Shown: positions 9,855 to 19,309, counted from the stretch's first letter. The stretch is DNA of 64,000 bases from Nostoc sp. CENA543 (GCF_002896875.1 NZ_CP023278.1:2542001-2606000); one strand, 5' to 3'. Numbers and translations: made by a program. The notes: generated by a model from the sequence alone, not told the origin.

Positions 9855-10934
9855 ATGGGTAAAAGTAAGCGTATTGGCATTTTAACCAGTGGCGGAGATT
9901 GTTCTGGTTTAAATGCGGTAATTAGAGCCGTTGTTCACTGTGCTAGCGGTAAAGGTTGGGAAGTATTAGGAATCCGCCAAGCAACTTTAGGATTGATGGC
10001 GCGTCCACCGCAGGTAACTAAACTAGAAACTGAGCAAGTTGATCCGTTATTGACTTCTGGTGGCACAATGTTAGGTACTACCAATAAAGGCGATCCCTTT
10101 GCCTTTCCTATGACTGATGGTAGTATATGCGATCGCTCACCAGAAATTATTGCAGGCTATCATCAACTCGGTTTAGATGCGTTGATTGGTATAGGTGGTG
10201 ACGGTAGTTTGGCGATTTTGCGCCACCTAGCACAACAAGGTGGAATCAACTTAGTCGGTATTCCCAAAACCATTGATAATGATATCGGCATTACTGAACA
10301 CGCCATTGGATTTGATACAGCAGTCAATATTGCCACAGAAGCACTAGATAGATTACATTTTACCGCCGCTTCTCACAGTCGAGTCATGATTTTAGAAGTC
10401 ATGGGTCGTGATGCTGGACACATTGCTTTAGCTGCGGGAATTGCGGGTGGCGCAGATGTGATTTTAATCCCCGAAATCCTCTACAGTATGGATGACATTT
10501 GCTACCACATTAAACACCGTCAAGAAGAAGGCAAAAACTATTGTTTAATCATTGTGTCGGAAGCAGTACGCACTCAAGAAGGAGAAACTCGCACCCTGAC
10601 TAATCGTTTAGGTCAATCCCGATATGGTGGTATTGGAGAATACCTAGCCGATCAAATTAGCGATCGCATCGGTGCAGAAACGCGAGTGACAGTTTTAGGA
10701 CATATCCAACGGGGTGGTACAGCTTCGCCTCTAGACAGATTAGTCGCCTCTGCTTTTGGTGTAGCCGCCGTCAATCTCATTGAGGAAGGTAAATATGATT
10801 ACATGGTAGCCTGGCAAAATCGCCAAGTAATCACCGTACCCATTGCAGAAGCGATCGCTCAATATAGAGCAGTTAACCCAGAAGATACTCTAGTGAAAAC
10901 TGCTCGTGGTTTAGGTATTTATTTAGGGGAGTAG
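9855..10934 (+). CDS. pfkA: ATP-dependent 6-phosphofructokinase
   Basis: 359 residues from ATG 9855; an in-frame GTG 11 codons upstream is less convincing because family conservation starts at KRIGILTSGGDCSG. Motifs: nucleotide loop GGDCSGLNAVIRA, GIGGDGS (GGDGS rather than the GGDD form of pyrophosphate-dependent enzymes), catalytic PKTIDND, and EVMGRDAGHIA. The enzyme phosphorylates fructose 6-phosphate in glycolysis, which in cyanobacteria supports dark carbon breakdown and fermentation, the same conditions under which the nearby bidirectional hydrogenase works. It appears to be monocistronic. Confidence 0.93.
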   Translation: MGKSKRIGILTSGGDCSGLNAVIRAVVHCASGKGWEVLGIRQATLGLMARPPQVTKLETEQVDPLLTSGGTMLGTTNKGDPFAFPMTDGSICDRSPEIIAGYHQLGLDALIGIGGDGSLAILRHLAQQGGINLVGIPKTIDNDIGITEHAIGFDTAVNIATEALDRLHFTAASHSRVMILEVMGRDAGHIALAAGIAGGADVILIPEILYSMDDICYHIKHRQEEGKNYCLIIVSEAVRTQEGETRTLTNRLGQSRYGGIGEYLADQISDRIGAETRVTVLGHIQRGGTASPLDRLVASAFGVAAVNLIEEGKYDYMVAWQNRQVITVPIAEAIAQYRAVNPEDTLVKTARGLGIYLGE

Positions 10935-10942
10935 AGACTCAT

Positions 10943-11128
10943 CAATTCAAAATACCCTTACGGGAAGCAAGCTACAAAATTCAAAATTGAAGAATGAGAG
11001 GGGAATGGGAAATCGGTAAAAAGTTATCTGTTCTCCTACTCTTTAATTGCGTTAGCGTAGCGGGACGCAGTCCATTGCGAATTGCGTTAGCGAAGCGGGA
11101 CGTTAGTCCATTGCGAATTGCGAATTGG
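10943..11128. repeat. Two interspersed repeats downstream of pfkA
   Basis: Positions 10943-10988 carry AATTCAAAATACCCTTACGG then GAAGCAAGCTACAAAATTC, recurring at about 21959-22010. Positions about 11044-11127 carry two tandem units of GCGTTAGCGAAGCGGGACG with GCGAATTGC tails, recurring inverted at about 47520-47604. No gene in this spacer. Confidence 0.8.
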
Positions 11129-11146
11129 TATCATCTTTTACCTTTT

Positions 11147-11656
11147 CTATTCTGATTCCAAAAAGATTTGTGTTATGTAAATTTTACTACCATTGCTAGC
11201 TACACCCACCCCTGAAAGATTGAAGTTTCCCTCAATATTGGTTTTATGTATGGGACTATTGAGCCATTCTTCTACAGCTATAGTTGCAGAATTTTTCACG
11301 CCAACGTCAGCAACATTTTCAGCTGCACCATTATAGGGAATTGCGATCGCGTCGAGTCGTTCTTCTACTCCGTTATGTCCAAATGCAACTTTTCCACTAG
11401 CCATATTTTGACTGTGGATTCTGGCTTGATTGTCTATAGAAGCATCACGAGTTAGGGGTGGTAGCTTTTGAGAAACTCGATATTGATTCACTTGCTGAAA
11501 TACTGATGCTTCTATAGCATCAGTGTCAATCTGAGATTGTGCTATCTGCTGAAACTGAACAATCGGACTAGCGGCGGAGAATGCGATCGCGCTATTTGAA
11601 ATGAGAGTTGCAGACACAACACTCAAAAGAGTGCTGCTGATGATACCAAGTTCCAT
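11147..11656 (-). CDS. Secreted CAP (SCP/PR1/Ag5-like) domain protein
   Basis: 169 residues with an N-terminal signal peptide (hydrophobic residues about 5-26, ending near AIAFSA). The rest is a CAP domain: VNQYRVSQKLPPL, IHSQNMA, GHNG, AENVADVG and the C-terminal block WLNSPIHKTNI...GVGVA. Bacterial CAP proteins are extracytoplasmic and their activities are mostly unknown. Single gene, with repeats on the downstream side. Confidence 0.85.
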   Translation of the reverse strand: MELGIISSTLLSVVSATLISNSAIAFSAASPIVQFQQIAQSQIDTDAIEASVFQQVNQYRVSQKLPPLTRDASIDNQARIHSQNMASGKVAFGHNGVEERLDAIAIPYNGAAENVADVGVKNSATIAVEEWLNSPIHKTNIEGNFNLSGVGVASNGSKIYITQIFLESE

Positions 11657-11986
11657 AGTGTTGCGCTGAATGTGGGATACATTCTTGAGTATGCGCCTTT
11701 ACCCTTTAAAGCACAATATCTATCTCTGCAAAATATTTTTAAACACAGTGGATAATTTCAGCGTTTACTTAATTTTTCCATAAATTAAATCATGTAAATA
11801 GAGATGAATAAAGTAGTCCGTTATGTCATGACACGGTTTAAAAATAATTGTTAATTAGGCAACAATTCGATTTTTTATTAAAGTAGTTAATTACTCAGTT
11901 TATGTTAAAAAATATTCAAATGAAAATGCGCCAAAAATTCAAATAATAGCTATGATTTATCTAATTAATTGCCCATCCTTAAAAGC
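11657..11986. other. AT-rich spacer between divergent CAP and NACHT genes
   Basis: 330 bp of AT-rich DNA that should contain two divergent promoters. No gene, repeat family or structured element recognised. Confidence 0.5.
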
Positions 11987-12943
11987 ATGGAAACAATACT
12001 CATAACTGTTGCTGTGGTAATTTTCGAGGAGCTTTTCAAACAAGGTATAATTTTGATGAAAGACATGATTAGATTGATTGTCAATCTACTATATTTATCA
12101 TCACGAAAATACCAGGAAAATTTTATCAAGCGACACTGTTGTCTCGTTATGTTGGAGGAGAATGATCATCTGCGGACTTCATTGAATATGGAGCAATTAT
12201 TTATTGAAACCAGATTTTTAGTCAACAATGCTCATCAATCAGGAATTGAAGTTGCTAATGAGACACAGTATCTAATAGTTCATGGTCAACCTGGTTCTGG
12301 AAAGTCAGTATTTTTAAAGTGGTTGGCGATGGAGGCTCTTAAAAGAGAGGAAAGGATATATAATCATCAACTCATCCCAGTTTTTATTGATGCAGAAAGG
12401 TTAAATTCACCTGATATCAATCTGCTGAGTTTAATTAAGGATGAGTTTTTGCTCGCCGATTTACCCTATGTAGATAAATTCACAAAAGAAGCACTTAAAA
12501 TGGGCAGACTATTGATATTAATTGACGAAATTGATAGGATTCCAGAAGAGAACCACAATAGAAGTCGCGCCATAACTCACATTCAAGATTTTATTCACTT
12601 ATATGATAAAAATCGCTTTGTTGTTTCCTGTAGAACACAAAACAGATACATTTATAGAGGTAAATTAGGGTATCCCCAAAGAGAGTTAGCCACTTGGAAT
12701 GATGATCAGATGCAATCATATATCCAAAAATATTCGCACACTCATAAATGGCCGGATAGTACAGATAAAAACTTGTGGCGATTTTTACAAGAAACTACAA
12801 ATTCTCAAGTGCAAGATTTAGTCAGAATTCCAGTCTATCTAACTTACTTGTGTATTTATTATCAACAACAATCATTTCCCCGTGATGGTAGCTTCTTAGA
12901 GGGTTTGGATTTAAAGTCAGCAATAGAATATAGGAACACCTGA
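11987..12943 (+). CDS. Short NACHT-family NTPase with N-terminal hydrophobic segment
   Basis: 318 residues from ATG 11987 (a TTG six codons upstream is the alternative). Residues about 3-38 contain one or two hydrophobic stretches that could anchor it in the membrane. Walker A is GQPGSGKS (100-107); Walker B is LLILIDEID, with the acidic pair typical of NACHT/STAND proteins; a sensor-like VVSCRT follows. Full-length NACHT proteins continue with a winged helix and a repeat sensor; this one stops soon after the NTPase core, at a point where the sequence is still NACHT-like (LVRIPVYLTYLCIYY). It may be a truncated gene or a genuine short form. No partner is adjacent. NACHT proteins in bacteria are often anti-phage or regulatory. 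Confidence 0.7.
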   Translation: METILITVAVVIFEELFKQGIILMKDMIRLIVNLLYLSSRKYQENFIKRHCCLVMLEENDHLRTSLNMEQLFIETRFLVNNAHQSGIEVANETQYLIVHGQPGSGKSVFLKWLAMEALKREERIYNHQLIPVFIDAERLNSPDINLLSLIKDEFLLADLPYVDKFTKEALKMGRLLILIDEIDRIPEENHNRSRAITHIQDFIHLYDKNRFVVSCRTQNRYIYRGKLGYPQRELATWNDDQMQSYIQKYSHTHKWPDSTDKNLWRFLQETTNSQVQDLVRIPVYLTYLCIYYQQQSFPRDGSFLEGLDLKSAIEYRNT

Positions 12944-12973
12944 TTTTAATCGCAACTTGACCCTGCGATCGCG

Positions 12974-13007
12974 CAAAAAACCCTGGTTCTCTACCAAAAC
13001 CAGGGTT
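12974..13007 (-). terminator. Rho-independent terminator of the PEP-CTERM gene
   Basis: Inverted repeat AACCCTGGTT / AACCAGGGTT around a 9-nt loop, followed on the minus strand by a T run (GGTTTTTTGCG). It lies about 37 bp beyond the stop of the PEP-CTERM gene at 13045. Confidence 0.8.
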
Positions 13008-13044
13008 ATGCGTCAACTATAATACAGCCAATCTATTTACCCAA

Positions 13045-13731
13045 CTAGTCTTTTACTGTCTTATCTTTTAAACCTTTGACAACGGAAGTCGCACCGAAAG
13101 CACCTATTGCTAACAAGCCTAACATCGCATTGGGTTCGGGAACACTACGGTTAGCTAGTCTGTAGGAATGGTTGTCAGTTTCAAAAGCAATACCATTGGT
13201 ACGCATGACAACACGGTCAAATTTTTCACCATTTTCGCCAACTAAGTTGATAAACATATTAGCTTCTTTGCTAGTCCAACTTCCGTCAGCTATAGCAGTT
13301 GGGACATCTGAACCACTGAAACTTTTCAGCAACTTACCACCACTGTAAATGTCAACGAAGTTGTAAGAATCTAATGAACCAGCATAGAAACCGAAGTAAT
13401 CAATTGCTTCTTTAAAATCCAGAGTCACAAAACCAGTGCTACCTGCAACGCCACTACCTACAGGCGCAATTGTTAAATACTTGGTGTCATCACCGTATGG
13501 TGCAGCATATTGACCAGATTTACTACCAATAACAATGTTATCAGTGATATTGCTGTAAGTTACAAAGCCATTGGGGTCTTTAGCTGTGCCATCATCAAAA
13601 GTGACAGTCTTAGCATCAGAGTAAGAAGAGAACGGGCCAGCATTTACTTTCAGAGTTATAGCACTAGCGGGGTTGCTGCTCATGACTACAGCTGTCAAAC
13701 CTAATAATGCAATAGATAATTTTTTTAACAT
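13045..13731 (-). CDS. PEP-CTERM surface protein
   Basis: 228 residues. N-terminal signal peptide (about 1-24, ending NPASA), a beta-rich middle section with no recognised enzyme motif, and a C-terminal sorting signal: VPEPNA, a hydrophobic stretch, then basic residues (VVKGLKDK). Such proteins are processed by exosortase in the envelope; in cyanobacteria they are surface or matrix proteins of mostly unknown role. The middle section (FGFYAGSLDSYN) resembles a family of cyanobacterial exosortase-dependent surface proteins. No exosortase is in the window. Followed by a clear terminator. Confidence 0.85.
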   Translation of the reverse strand: MLKKLSIALLGLTAVVMSSNPASAITLKVNAGPFSSYSDAKTVTFDDGTAKDPNGFVTYSNITDNIVIGSKSGQYAAPYGDDTKYLTIAPVGSGVAGSTGFVTLDFKEAIDYFGFYAGSLDSYNFVDIYSGGKLLKSFSGSDVPTAIADGSWTSKEANMFINLVGENGEKFDRVVMRTNGIAFETDNHSYRLANRSVPEPNAMLGLLAIGAFGATSVVKGLKDKTVKD

Positions 13732-14766
13732 TTTGGTGATTAGTCTTTCTAATGTGTGAGTAGAACTGGATCTAATCTAAGTTGTCACCAACATAAACAT
13801 GAACTGTATATATACGAAAAAGTTCTTGAAGATTAAATAAAGTAAATCTCCTAAAATATTAGGAATCTAGTTAGCTTTATGAAATTCCTGAACAAGTGAA
13901 TATCTGATAAAGAACATCATCACTGTTAGAGATTAAACTGGTCTAGAATCCTTTAAAATCATGGCTTATACTTTATCCTTACAACATTATCGCCAGTAAA
14001 TAAATTGCTAATTTTCTAATTACTGATATTACCAATTAATGTATGTAGAACATATTTTATTGCATCAAATATAAGTTGTAAATCTAATAAAATTATCAGC
14101 TAATATTTCTCTATTGTTCTTGTAAAAAAATATCTATAAAAACAGACTAAGTAAAGACAAAGAATAAGTTAATCGACTTCAATCTGATTAACTTCAGTAG
14201 ATGGGCATAAAAAATGTAACACCATCATTGCGTTCGCGAAGCGTCTCGTAGAGAGCGAAGCAAACACAACGACATTTTATATTTAATTATGCCTGCCTCT
14301 TTAATTTGTATTAAAAATATTTTTTATATCTAGACTATCAAAAAAACAAAAAACCTTGAAATACAACACTTTAGCTTCATTTTTGTTGCTATAAGTTTTC
14401 GATAACTTTCCAAAATCATATTTTGTATGACAGATCGTCATACTTGGCAAAAAAACCATGTGGATATTGCGTAATTTTGGCTAACTTATCCATAAAATTA
14501 AACAAGCATTTAATTAGTGAAAGTTTGATAAAACTGACCTTATTCAGAGAGACAATGCTGTGGGAATCAGCATAGAATCCCATATAGTGAGCAAATGTTT
14601 ATACCAATTACGTCAGTTAATTCACACTCAGGTCTTGTAAAGTCAACACCTGAGACATATGTAGATATGGCAGACATATAATTTCTACCGTGAATCTACG
14701 CATTAATTGATATAAACGTTTTCCTCAAAAACAATTTTTTTCTTGAGATCTCTAACCGCATCAACC
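13732..14766. other. About 1 kb intergenic region between divergent PEP-CTERM genes
   Basis: Very AT-rich. I find no convincing gene. A palindromic repeat lies at about 14228-14275 (GCGTTCGCGAAGCGTCTC then GTAGAGAGCGAAGC), related to the element at 29279-29315. A TATAAT at 14677-14682 could be the -10 box of the downstream PEP-CTERM gene, but no good -35 accompanies it. Confidence 0.55.
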
Positions 14767-15381
14767 ATGAAAAGCAAGTTTTTCCATATTTCAGCTTCAG
14801 TTTTACTAGCTACCGGAATCGCAGGTGCAGTGACGAATGCACCTGCAAATGCATTAGCTTCTTCGTGCAGTACCAGTAACGTTTCCCTTGGTGGAGTAAA
14901 TGCTACAGCTTGTGCAGGAGCATTTGAAGGTAACGACACGGGCGAAAAGGGTACTTTAGGAGGTAAGTTGAATGGTGGGTTATTTAGTGATTTGGTTGGT
15001 CCTGGCGTAACTTGGACGCAATTCGGGAAATCTGATGAGGTCAATTCTTCAATTGACGCTGCTGAGGATTTTACTCAGGGTAGTTGGAGTTTGACAAAAG
15101 TATTACCCAGCAAGACTTTTGTCGTGAGCTTTAAAGCCAGCGATAGTTACAGTGCCTATCTGTTTAAAGATTACGATTGGTCTCAAGGTCTGACTGGGAT
15201 ATTTAATACCATCGGTGTTTCAGTCAATAAAAAAGGAAATGCACAGGCATTATCTCATGCTTCTCTTTTTGTTTCTGATATCAAGACTGATACCAAAGAT
15301 GTTCCAGAACCAGCTACTTTGTTGGGTTTAGGTTTAGTTGCTAGCGGTATGGTAATTTCTCGCCGTCGTCAATCTCGCTAA
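14767..15381 (+). CDS. PEP-CTERM surface protein
   Basis: 204 residues from ATG 14767; a TTG eight codons upstream is in frame, but the signal peptide begins with MKSKFFHIS. The signal peptide runs to about ALA (residue 33). The two Cys that follow (SSCSTSNV, TACAG) may pair. The C-terminus has VPEPATLLGLGLVASG followed by RRRQSR, a textbook PEP-CTERM signal. The middle part has no recognised domain. A strong hairpin terminator follows the stop. Confidence 0.87.
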   Translation: MKSKFFHISASVLLATGIAGAVTNAPANALASSCSTSNVSLGGVNATACAGAFEGNDTGEKGTLGGKLNGGLFSDLVGPGVTWTQFGKSDEVNSSIDAAEDFTQGSWSLTKVLPSKTFVVSFKASDSYSAYLFKDYDWSQGLTGIFNTIGVSVNKKGNAQALSHASLFVSDIKTDTKDVPEPATLLGLGLVASGMVISRRRQSR

Positions 15382-15415
15382 TTACAACCTAATAATTTTG
15401 GTAAAAGTCGAGTTT

Positions 15416-15448
15416 AAAAATCCTGGTTTATTGAAAACCAGGATTTTT
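15416..15448 (+). terminator. Rho-independent terminator
   Basis: AAAAATCCTGGTTT-ATTG-AAAACCAGGATTTTT: a nearly perfect stem followed by T residues, 35 bp beyond the PEP-CTERM stop. Because the stem begins with A residues, it may also terminate transcription from the other strand. Confidence 0.85.
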
Positions 15449-15462
15449 AGTTGTTGACAAGG

Positions 15463-15517
15463 TTCGTAGTGAGGACTTCAGTCCTCGTAAATAAGGACTA
15501 AAGTCCTTACTACAAAC
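15463..15517. repeat. Interspersed GTAGTAAGGACTTTAGTCCT-type repeat
   Basis: TTCGTAGTGAGGACTTCAGT ... ACTAAAGTCCTTACTACAAAC, an inverted-repeat element. A second copy at about 29250-29345 is interrupted by another palindrome. Confidence 0.8.
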
Positions 15518-15525
15518 GGGTAAAA

Positions 15526-16977
15526 TTAACTACGGGAGATTTCATCCAATACAGTACCATCTGAGGCGACTAATTGAATTTGCAATGGCATTTGTCCGGC
15601 GGCGTGGGTGGAACAACTCAAACAGGGGTCAAAAGCACGTATTCCGGCTTCGACACGATTTAGCATCCCTTCCGGGATTTCCGTACCTTGAATAAAATGT
15701 TTGGCAATTTGGGCGACTGTGCGATTCATCGCTAGATTATTTTGACCAGTAGCAATGATTAAATTAACCTTTTGCATGAGGCCATTTTCATCAACTTGAT
15801 AATGGTGAAATAATGTCCCTCGTGGTGCTTCACTTACGCCAACACCTTCTAATTGATTGACACCAGCTTCCGCACGTAATCGATTTGATAATATATCTGG
15901 ATGATCTAAAAAGATTTCGACATATTCAATACAAGCAATAATTTCAATTAAACGAGCATAGTGATAGAAAAATGATGATGTGACTGCACCTTGTGCGAGT
16001 TGACGAAATATCTGTAATTCTTGATCTGCTAAGGGTGTCCCAATAGAACTGCAAATATTTAAACGCGCTAGCGGCCCTACACGATACATTCCACTATCTA
16101 AACCGCTATGACCATTATTTTCTGGATATCCCAAGGGGCGATAGTAGGGTGATTTTAAGTAAGAATCTGGTTGAACAACTTCCCCGATAAACTCTTGATA
16201 GTTTGTGGGGTCAAGTTTATCAGCAATAATATTACCGTTACTATCAACAAAGCGAATATAGCCATCGTAGGTTTCCCATAAGCCATCAGGAGTTACTAAA
16301 CCCATAAATAAACTAGGGAAATTACCGAAGGTTTGTACTTCTTTTTGATAGTCTTGCAAAAGGTTCTTGAATTTATCTAAAGCATTGAGAGTAGTTGCTT
16401 TAGCTTCAGGGATGCGTTGTTGAATATGGGTGCGTGCTTCTGGTGTGAGGGGTTCTCTGACTCCTCCAGGAACAGCCCAAGCTGGGTGGATCTTTGCACC
16501 TCCCAATAATTCAATAATTTCTTGACCAAATTGACGCAGGCGAATACCACCACGGGCTAATTCTGGTTCGGCGGCGATGAGTCCGAAAACATTACGTTTA
16601 GCAGGGTCACTATCCATACCCAGCAATAAATCTGGGGCGGTAAGGTGAAAGAAACTTAAAGCATGGGATTGAATAATTTGCCCCCAATTCATCAGCCGCC
16701 GGAGTTTAGCAGCGACGGGAGGTATAGTAACAGATAAAATGCGATCGCCTGCCTTAGCTGAAGCCAATAAGTGACTAACTGGACAAATGCCACACACACG
16801 CGCCGTAATACCGGGCATTTCCCACAAAGGACGACCTTCGCAAAACTTTTCAAATCCGCGAAACTCAGTCACATGAAACCGAGCATCGCTAACTTGTCCA
16901 GTATCATCTAAGAAAATACTAATTTTGGCGTGACCTTCAATTCGGGTAACAGGATCAATAACAATTCTTTTAGACAT
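15526..16977 (-). CDS. hoxH: Bidirectional NiFe hydrogenase large subunit HoxH
   Basis: 483 residues. N-terminal nickel motif [10 protein letters not shown] (C62, C65) and C-terminal DPCLSCSTH (C452, C455, H458). After H458 a 25-residue extension (AAGQMPLQ...) remains, the part removed by a HoxW-type protease once Ni is inserted. HoxH carries the NiFe active site that reversibly oxidises H2 and pairs with HoxY; with HoxEFU it exchanges electrons with NAD(P)H or ferredoxin. It is the last gene of the minus-strand cluster, 228 bp after the CBS gene across a repeat-filled spacer. Confidence 0.97.
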   Translation of the reverse strand: MSKRIVIDPVTRIEGHAKISIFLDDTGQVSDARFHVTEFRGFEKFCEGRPLWEMPGITARVCGICPVSHLLASAKAGDRILSVTIPPVAAKLRRLMNWGQIIQSHALSFFHLTAPDLLLGMDSDPAKRNVFGLIAAEPELARGGIRLRQFGQEIIELLGGAKIHPAWAVPGGVREPLTPEARTHIQQRIPEAKATTLNALDKFKNLLQDYQKEVQTFGNFPSLFMGLVTPDGLWETYDGYIRFVDSNGNIIADKLDPTNYQEFIGEVVQPDSYLKSPYYRPLGYPENNGHSGLDSGMYRVGPLARLNICSSIGTPLADQELQIFRQLAQGAVTSSFFYHYARLIEIIACIEYVEIFLDHPDILSNRLRAEAGVNQLEGVGVSEAPRGTLFHHYQVDENGLMQKVNLIIATGQNNLAMNRTVAQIAKHFIQGTEIPEGMLNRVEAGIRAFDPCLSCSTHAAGQMPLQIQLVASDGTVLDEISRS

Positions 16978-17205
16978 AAGTGATAGGGGATAGGGGACTT
17001 ATCAATTCAAAATTCAAAATTCAAAATTCAAAATTAAAGAAGGATTGGGGACTGGGACAAGGTAGACAAGGGAGTATTTATTTCTCTCTCATCACTCATT
17101 ACTCATTAGTCATTAGTCATTAGTCATTAGTCATTAGTCATTACTCATCACTCAGCACGGGCTAAACGCCCCGCTTCCGCTAACAGCACTCATTACTCAT
17201 TACTC
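16978..17205. repeat. Composite short-repeat block between the CBS gene and hoxH
   Basis: In order: (AATTCAAA)n at 17004-17034, a GGACTGGGACAAGGTAGACA block, TTTATTTCTCTC, then (CATTAGT)n heptamers at about 17092-17148, and the hairpin core CACGGGCTAAACGCCCCGCT at about 17150-17191. The last two modules recur between hoxY and the DUF3122 gene and between hoxF and hoxU. Confidence 0.85.
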
Positions 17206-17820
17206 CTAAAGATCATAAAGTCGAGCTTCTAAGGCTTCTGGGTATTCATCGCAGTAGTCTTCAAAAGCTGTTTTGTGAATCTTTTCGGCTTTTTGGTGGG
17301 CAATTTCTGATTGCAGTTCTTCTACAACATCCCAAGCGGCGGCGCACTCTTCAGAACGGACACCTTTCTGTTCACAAACGACGCGGGCTTTTGTGATTTC
17401 GTCTTGTAATTGTTGTTCTAAAACTACTGTTCGGGGTAGTTCCAAAAAGTTACTGTTAGCCAAAATGTCGGTCAGGGAGATGATGCCCAATAACCCACCT
17501 TGAATCACGGGCGCTCTATGTAGATGATAATCAGCGAATAATCTGGCTACGTATTCTAAACCCAAATCTGGATTGATGGCGATACAAGGTTTAGTCATGA
17601 CTTCGTAGACACGAACTTTACCAGGATCTTTACCATAAGCAATCACTTTATAGACAATATCGCTCTCGCTAATAATGCCGTAAGCGTCTTGTTCATGGCG
17701 ACGATCTACAATTAAAGCCCGCCAGTCCCTAGCGCGCATTAATTTCACAGCGTCGGCGACAGTAGCAGAACTGCGGATAGTCGCCACATCTTTTGTCATC
17801 ACATCTGCTGCTTTTAACAT
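17206..17820 (-). CDS. CBS-domain pair protein in the hox cluster
   Basis: 204 residues. Two CBS motifs fill residues about 1-125 (VMTKDVATIRSSATVADAVK and VMTKPCIAINPDLGLEYVA), followed by a charged helical tail with conserved-looking Cys (VVCEQKGVRSEECAAAW). CBS pairs bind adenosine nucleotides and usually regulate a partner. A gene of this type between hoxY and hoxH is a known feature of Nostoc/Anabaena hox loci; it is not a hydrogenase subunit, and I infer a regulatory or energy-sensing role. GAGGT lies ahead of the start. Confidence 0.88.
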   Translation of the reverse strand: MLKAADVMTKDVATIRSSATVADAVKLMRARDWRALIVDRRHEQDAYGIISESDIVYKVIAYGKDPGKVRVYEVMTKPCIAINPDLGLEYVARLFADYHLHRAPVIQGGLLGIISLTDILANSNFLELPRTVVLEQQLQDEITKARVVCEQKGVRSEECAAAWDVVEELQSEIAHQKAEKIHKTAFEDYCDEYPEALEARLYDL

Positions 17821-17832
17821 AAGTTACCTCGG

Positions 17833-17894
17833 TTGGGGGATTGGGGGTTGGGGACTGGGGACTGGGGACTGGGGATTGGGGATTGGGGATTGGG
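17833..17894. repeat. (GGGGACT/GGGGATT)n heptanucleotide repeat between hoxY and CBS gene
   Basis: At least seven heptamer units GGGGACT or GGGGATT, a classic short tandemly repeated repetitive sequence of filamentous cyanobacteria. It fills most of the 147-bp spacer. Confidence 0.9.
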
Positions 17895-17967
17895 ACAAGG
17901 GAGACAAGGAAGACAAGGAAAACAAGGGAGAAAATTCTATGCCCCATGCCCGATGCCCCATATCCAA

Positions 17968-18513
17968 TTACCCAAATTTAATTAAATCGCGTCCTTCTAG
18001 ATGTGGTTTTTCTCCGCGCAATAGTGGTTCTAGGGCAGCGCGGATGCGTGTAGCTGAGGGTGGACAACCAGGTAAATAAATATCCACTGGTACTATTGTG
18101 TGTACTGGTGTCACTTGATCTAGTAATGGGGGGACAATACCTGGTTCGTGGGGAATTTGCGGTTTTAGATCAACTGCTTGGATGTAAGAACGCTGTAAAA
18201 CAGGTTCAGCACTACCTAAAGGATTGCGTAAGGCGGTGACGTTGCCGGTTACAGCACAGTCACCAAAGGAAATTAAGATTTGAGAACGTTCCCTGACGAT
18301 CTGGATAGTCTCCAAGTGTTCTTCATTAGCGATCGCACCTTCGACTAATACCACATCCACATACTCTGGATATTTTTTAATATCTGCAAACGGACTAAAC
18401 ACTACATCTGCTTGGGCGGCTAAGTCAATCAGCCATTCGTCTAAATCCAAAAAGGACATATGACAACCAGAACATCCGCCTAACCATACTGTTGCTAATT
18501 TCAAACGAGACAT
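17968..18513 (-). CDS. hoxY: Bidirectional NiFe hydrogenase small subunit HoxY
   Basis: 181 residues, the short HoxY type without the C-terminal extra clusters of uptake hydrogenases. GGCSGCHMS gives C14 and C17, FGDCAVTGN gives C86 and LPGCPPS gives C150, the four ligands of the proximal [4Fe-4S] cluster. No twin-arginine signal, consistent with a cytoplasmic enzyme. It forms the hydrogenase module with HoxH and passes electrons to HoxU/HoxF. Confidence 0.96.
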   Translation of the reverse strand: MSRLKLATVWLGGCSGCHMSFLDLDEWLIDLAAQADVVFSPFADIKKYPEYVDVVLVEGAIANEEHLETIQIVRERSQILISFGDCAVTGNVTALRNPLGSAEPVLQRSYIQAVDLKPQIPHEPGIVPPLLDQVTPVHTIVPVDIYLPGCPPSATRIRAALEPLLRGEKPHLEGRDLIKFG

Positions 18514-18520
18514 AATTTTT

Positions 18521-18690
18521 GGGGACTAGGGATTGGGGACTGGGGATTGGGGATTGGGGAAAAGGTAGACAAGGTAGACAAGGTAGAATTTATTTCTCTC
18601 TTAGCACTCACTACTCATTACTCATTACTCATTACTCAGCACTCATCACGGGCTAAACGCCCCGCTTCCGCTAACAGCACTCAAAACTCT
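18521..18690. repeat. Composite short-repeat block between DUF3122 gene and hoxY
   Basis: GGGGACT/GGGGATT heptamers (18521-18561), the block GACAAGGTAGACAAGGTAGA, TTTATTTCTCTCTTAGCAC, (ACTCATT)n and the hairpin core GGGCTAAACGCCCCGCTTCC at 18650-18680. The block runs into the 3' end of the DUF3122 gene and supplies its last codons. Confidence 0.88.
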
Positions 18691-19263
18691 CTGCCATTCT
18701 TGGACGATAAAGTGGGGGACGTTGATGTCGATGGAGCGATCGCCAGGTTGAGGTATGCTCAAAACTAGGGGTTCTGTTGGTAATTTGGACAAGATATCTT
18801 GAAAGTCATATTGACCAATGGTGGGTGCTGGTGCTTCTTCTAAGAAAACATCAGCAGCTTTGAAGACTTTGCCTGTAGCAGTGGTGATTTTTAAAGGTTG
18901 GGGATGAATCAGTTCAGCAGAACCGGGAAATCCTACCAGCCGTAAATTTAAAGTTTGTCCTTGACCTGGATAAACTTGTTTAAATAGAACAACTTGCCAA
19001 GTCTTTCCTAATTGATCAGCTAATCTTGTTTGTGAGCGATAGAGAGTTTCTGCTGATGCTGTTTCTCGTTTTTCAATAGACGCAATAACTGTTTCGGTAT
19101 ATAGACTTCCTAGACCAAAGAACATAATCATTGTTACTATCGCTAACAATAGCAGCCACCAAAAAATACTTTTGAAGGAAGTCGCAGACAAACACATCGA
19201 GAACGGAGAAACATTTTTCCCCATCTGTTTCCTCCTATTCACTTTTCGACTCACTCTCGCCAT
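18646..19263 (-). CDS. Membrane-anchored DUF3122-like protein in the hox cluster
   Basis: 205 residues from ATG 19263, which has AGGAGG eight bases upstream; the GTG three codons earlier overlaps that ribosome site. Basic N-terminus, one membrane segment (about residues 31-53, [16 protein letters not shown]), then an extracytoplasmic domain ([41 protein letters not shown]-like end). I recognise this as the cyanobacterial family DUF3122, function unknown. It sits between hoxU and hoxY, on the same strand. The last residues [11 protein letters not shown] are encoded by an interspersed repeat, so the C-terminus is probably altered relative to orthologues. Confidence 0.75.
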   Translation of the reverse strand: MARVSRKVNRRKQMGKNVSPFSMCLSATSFKSIFWWLLLLAIVTMIMFFGLGSLYTETVIASIEKRETASAETLYRSQTRLADQLGKTWQVVLFKQVYPGQGQTLNLRLVGFPGSAELIHPQPLKITTATGKVFKAADVFLEEAPAPTIGQYDFQDILSKLPTEPLVLSIPQPGDRSIDINVPHFIVQEWQRVLSAVSGSGAFSP

Positions 19264-19309
19264 CAGATTCACCTCCTAATTTTGGGCATCGGGCATACAA
19301 GAGGAATTG

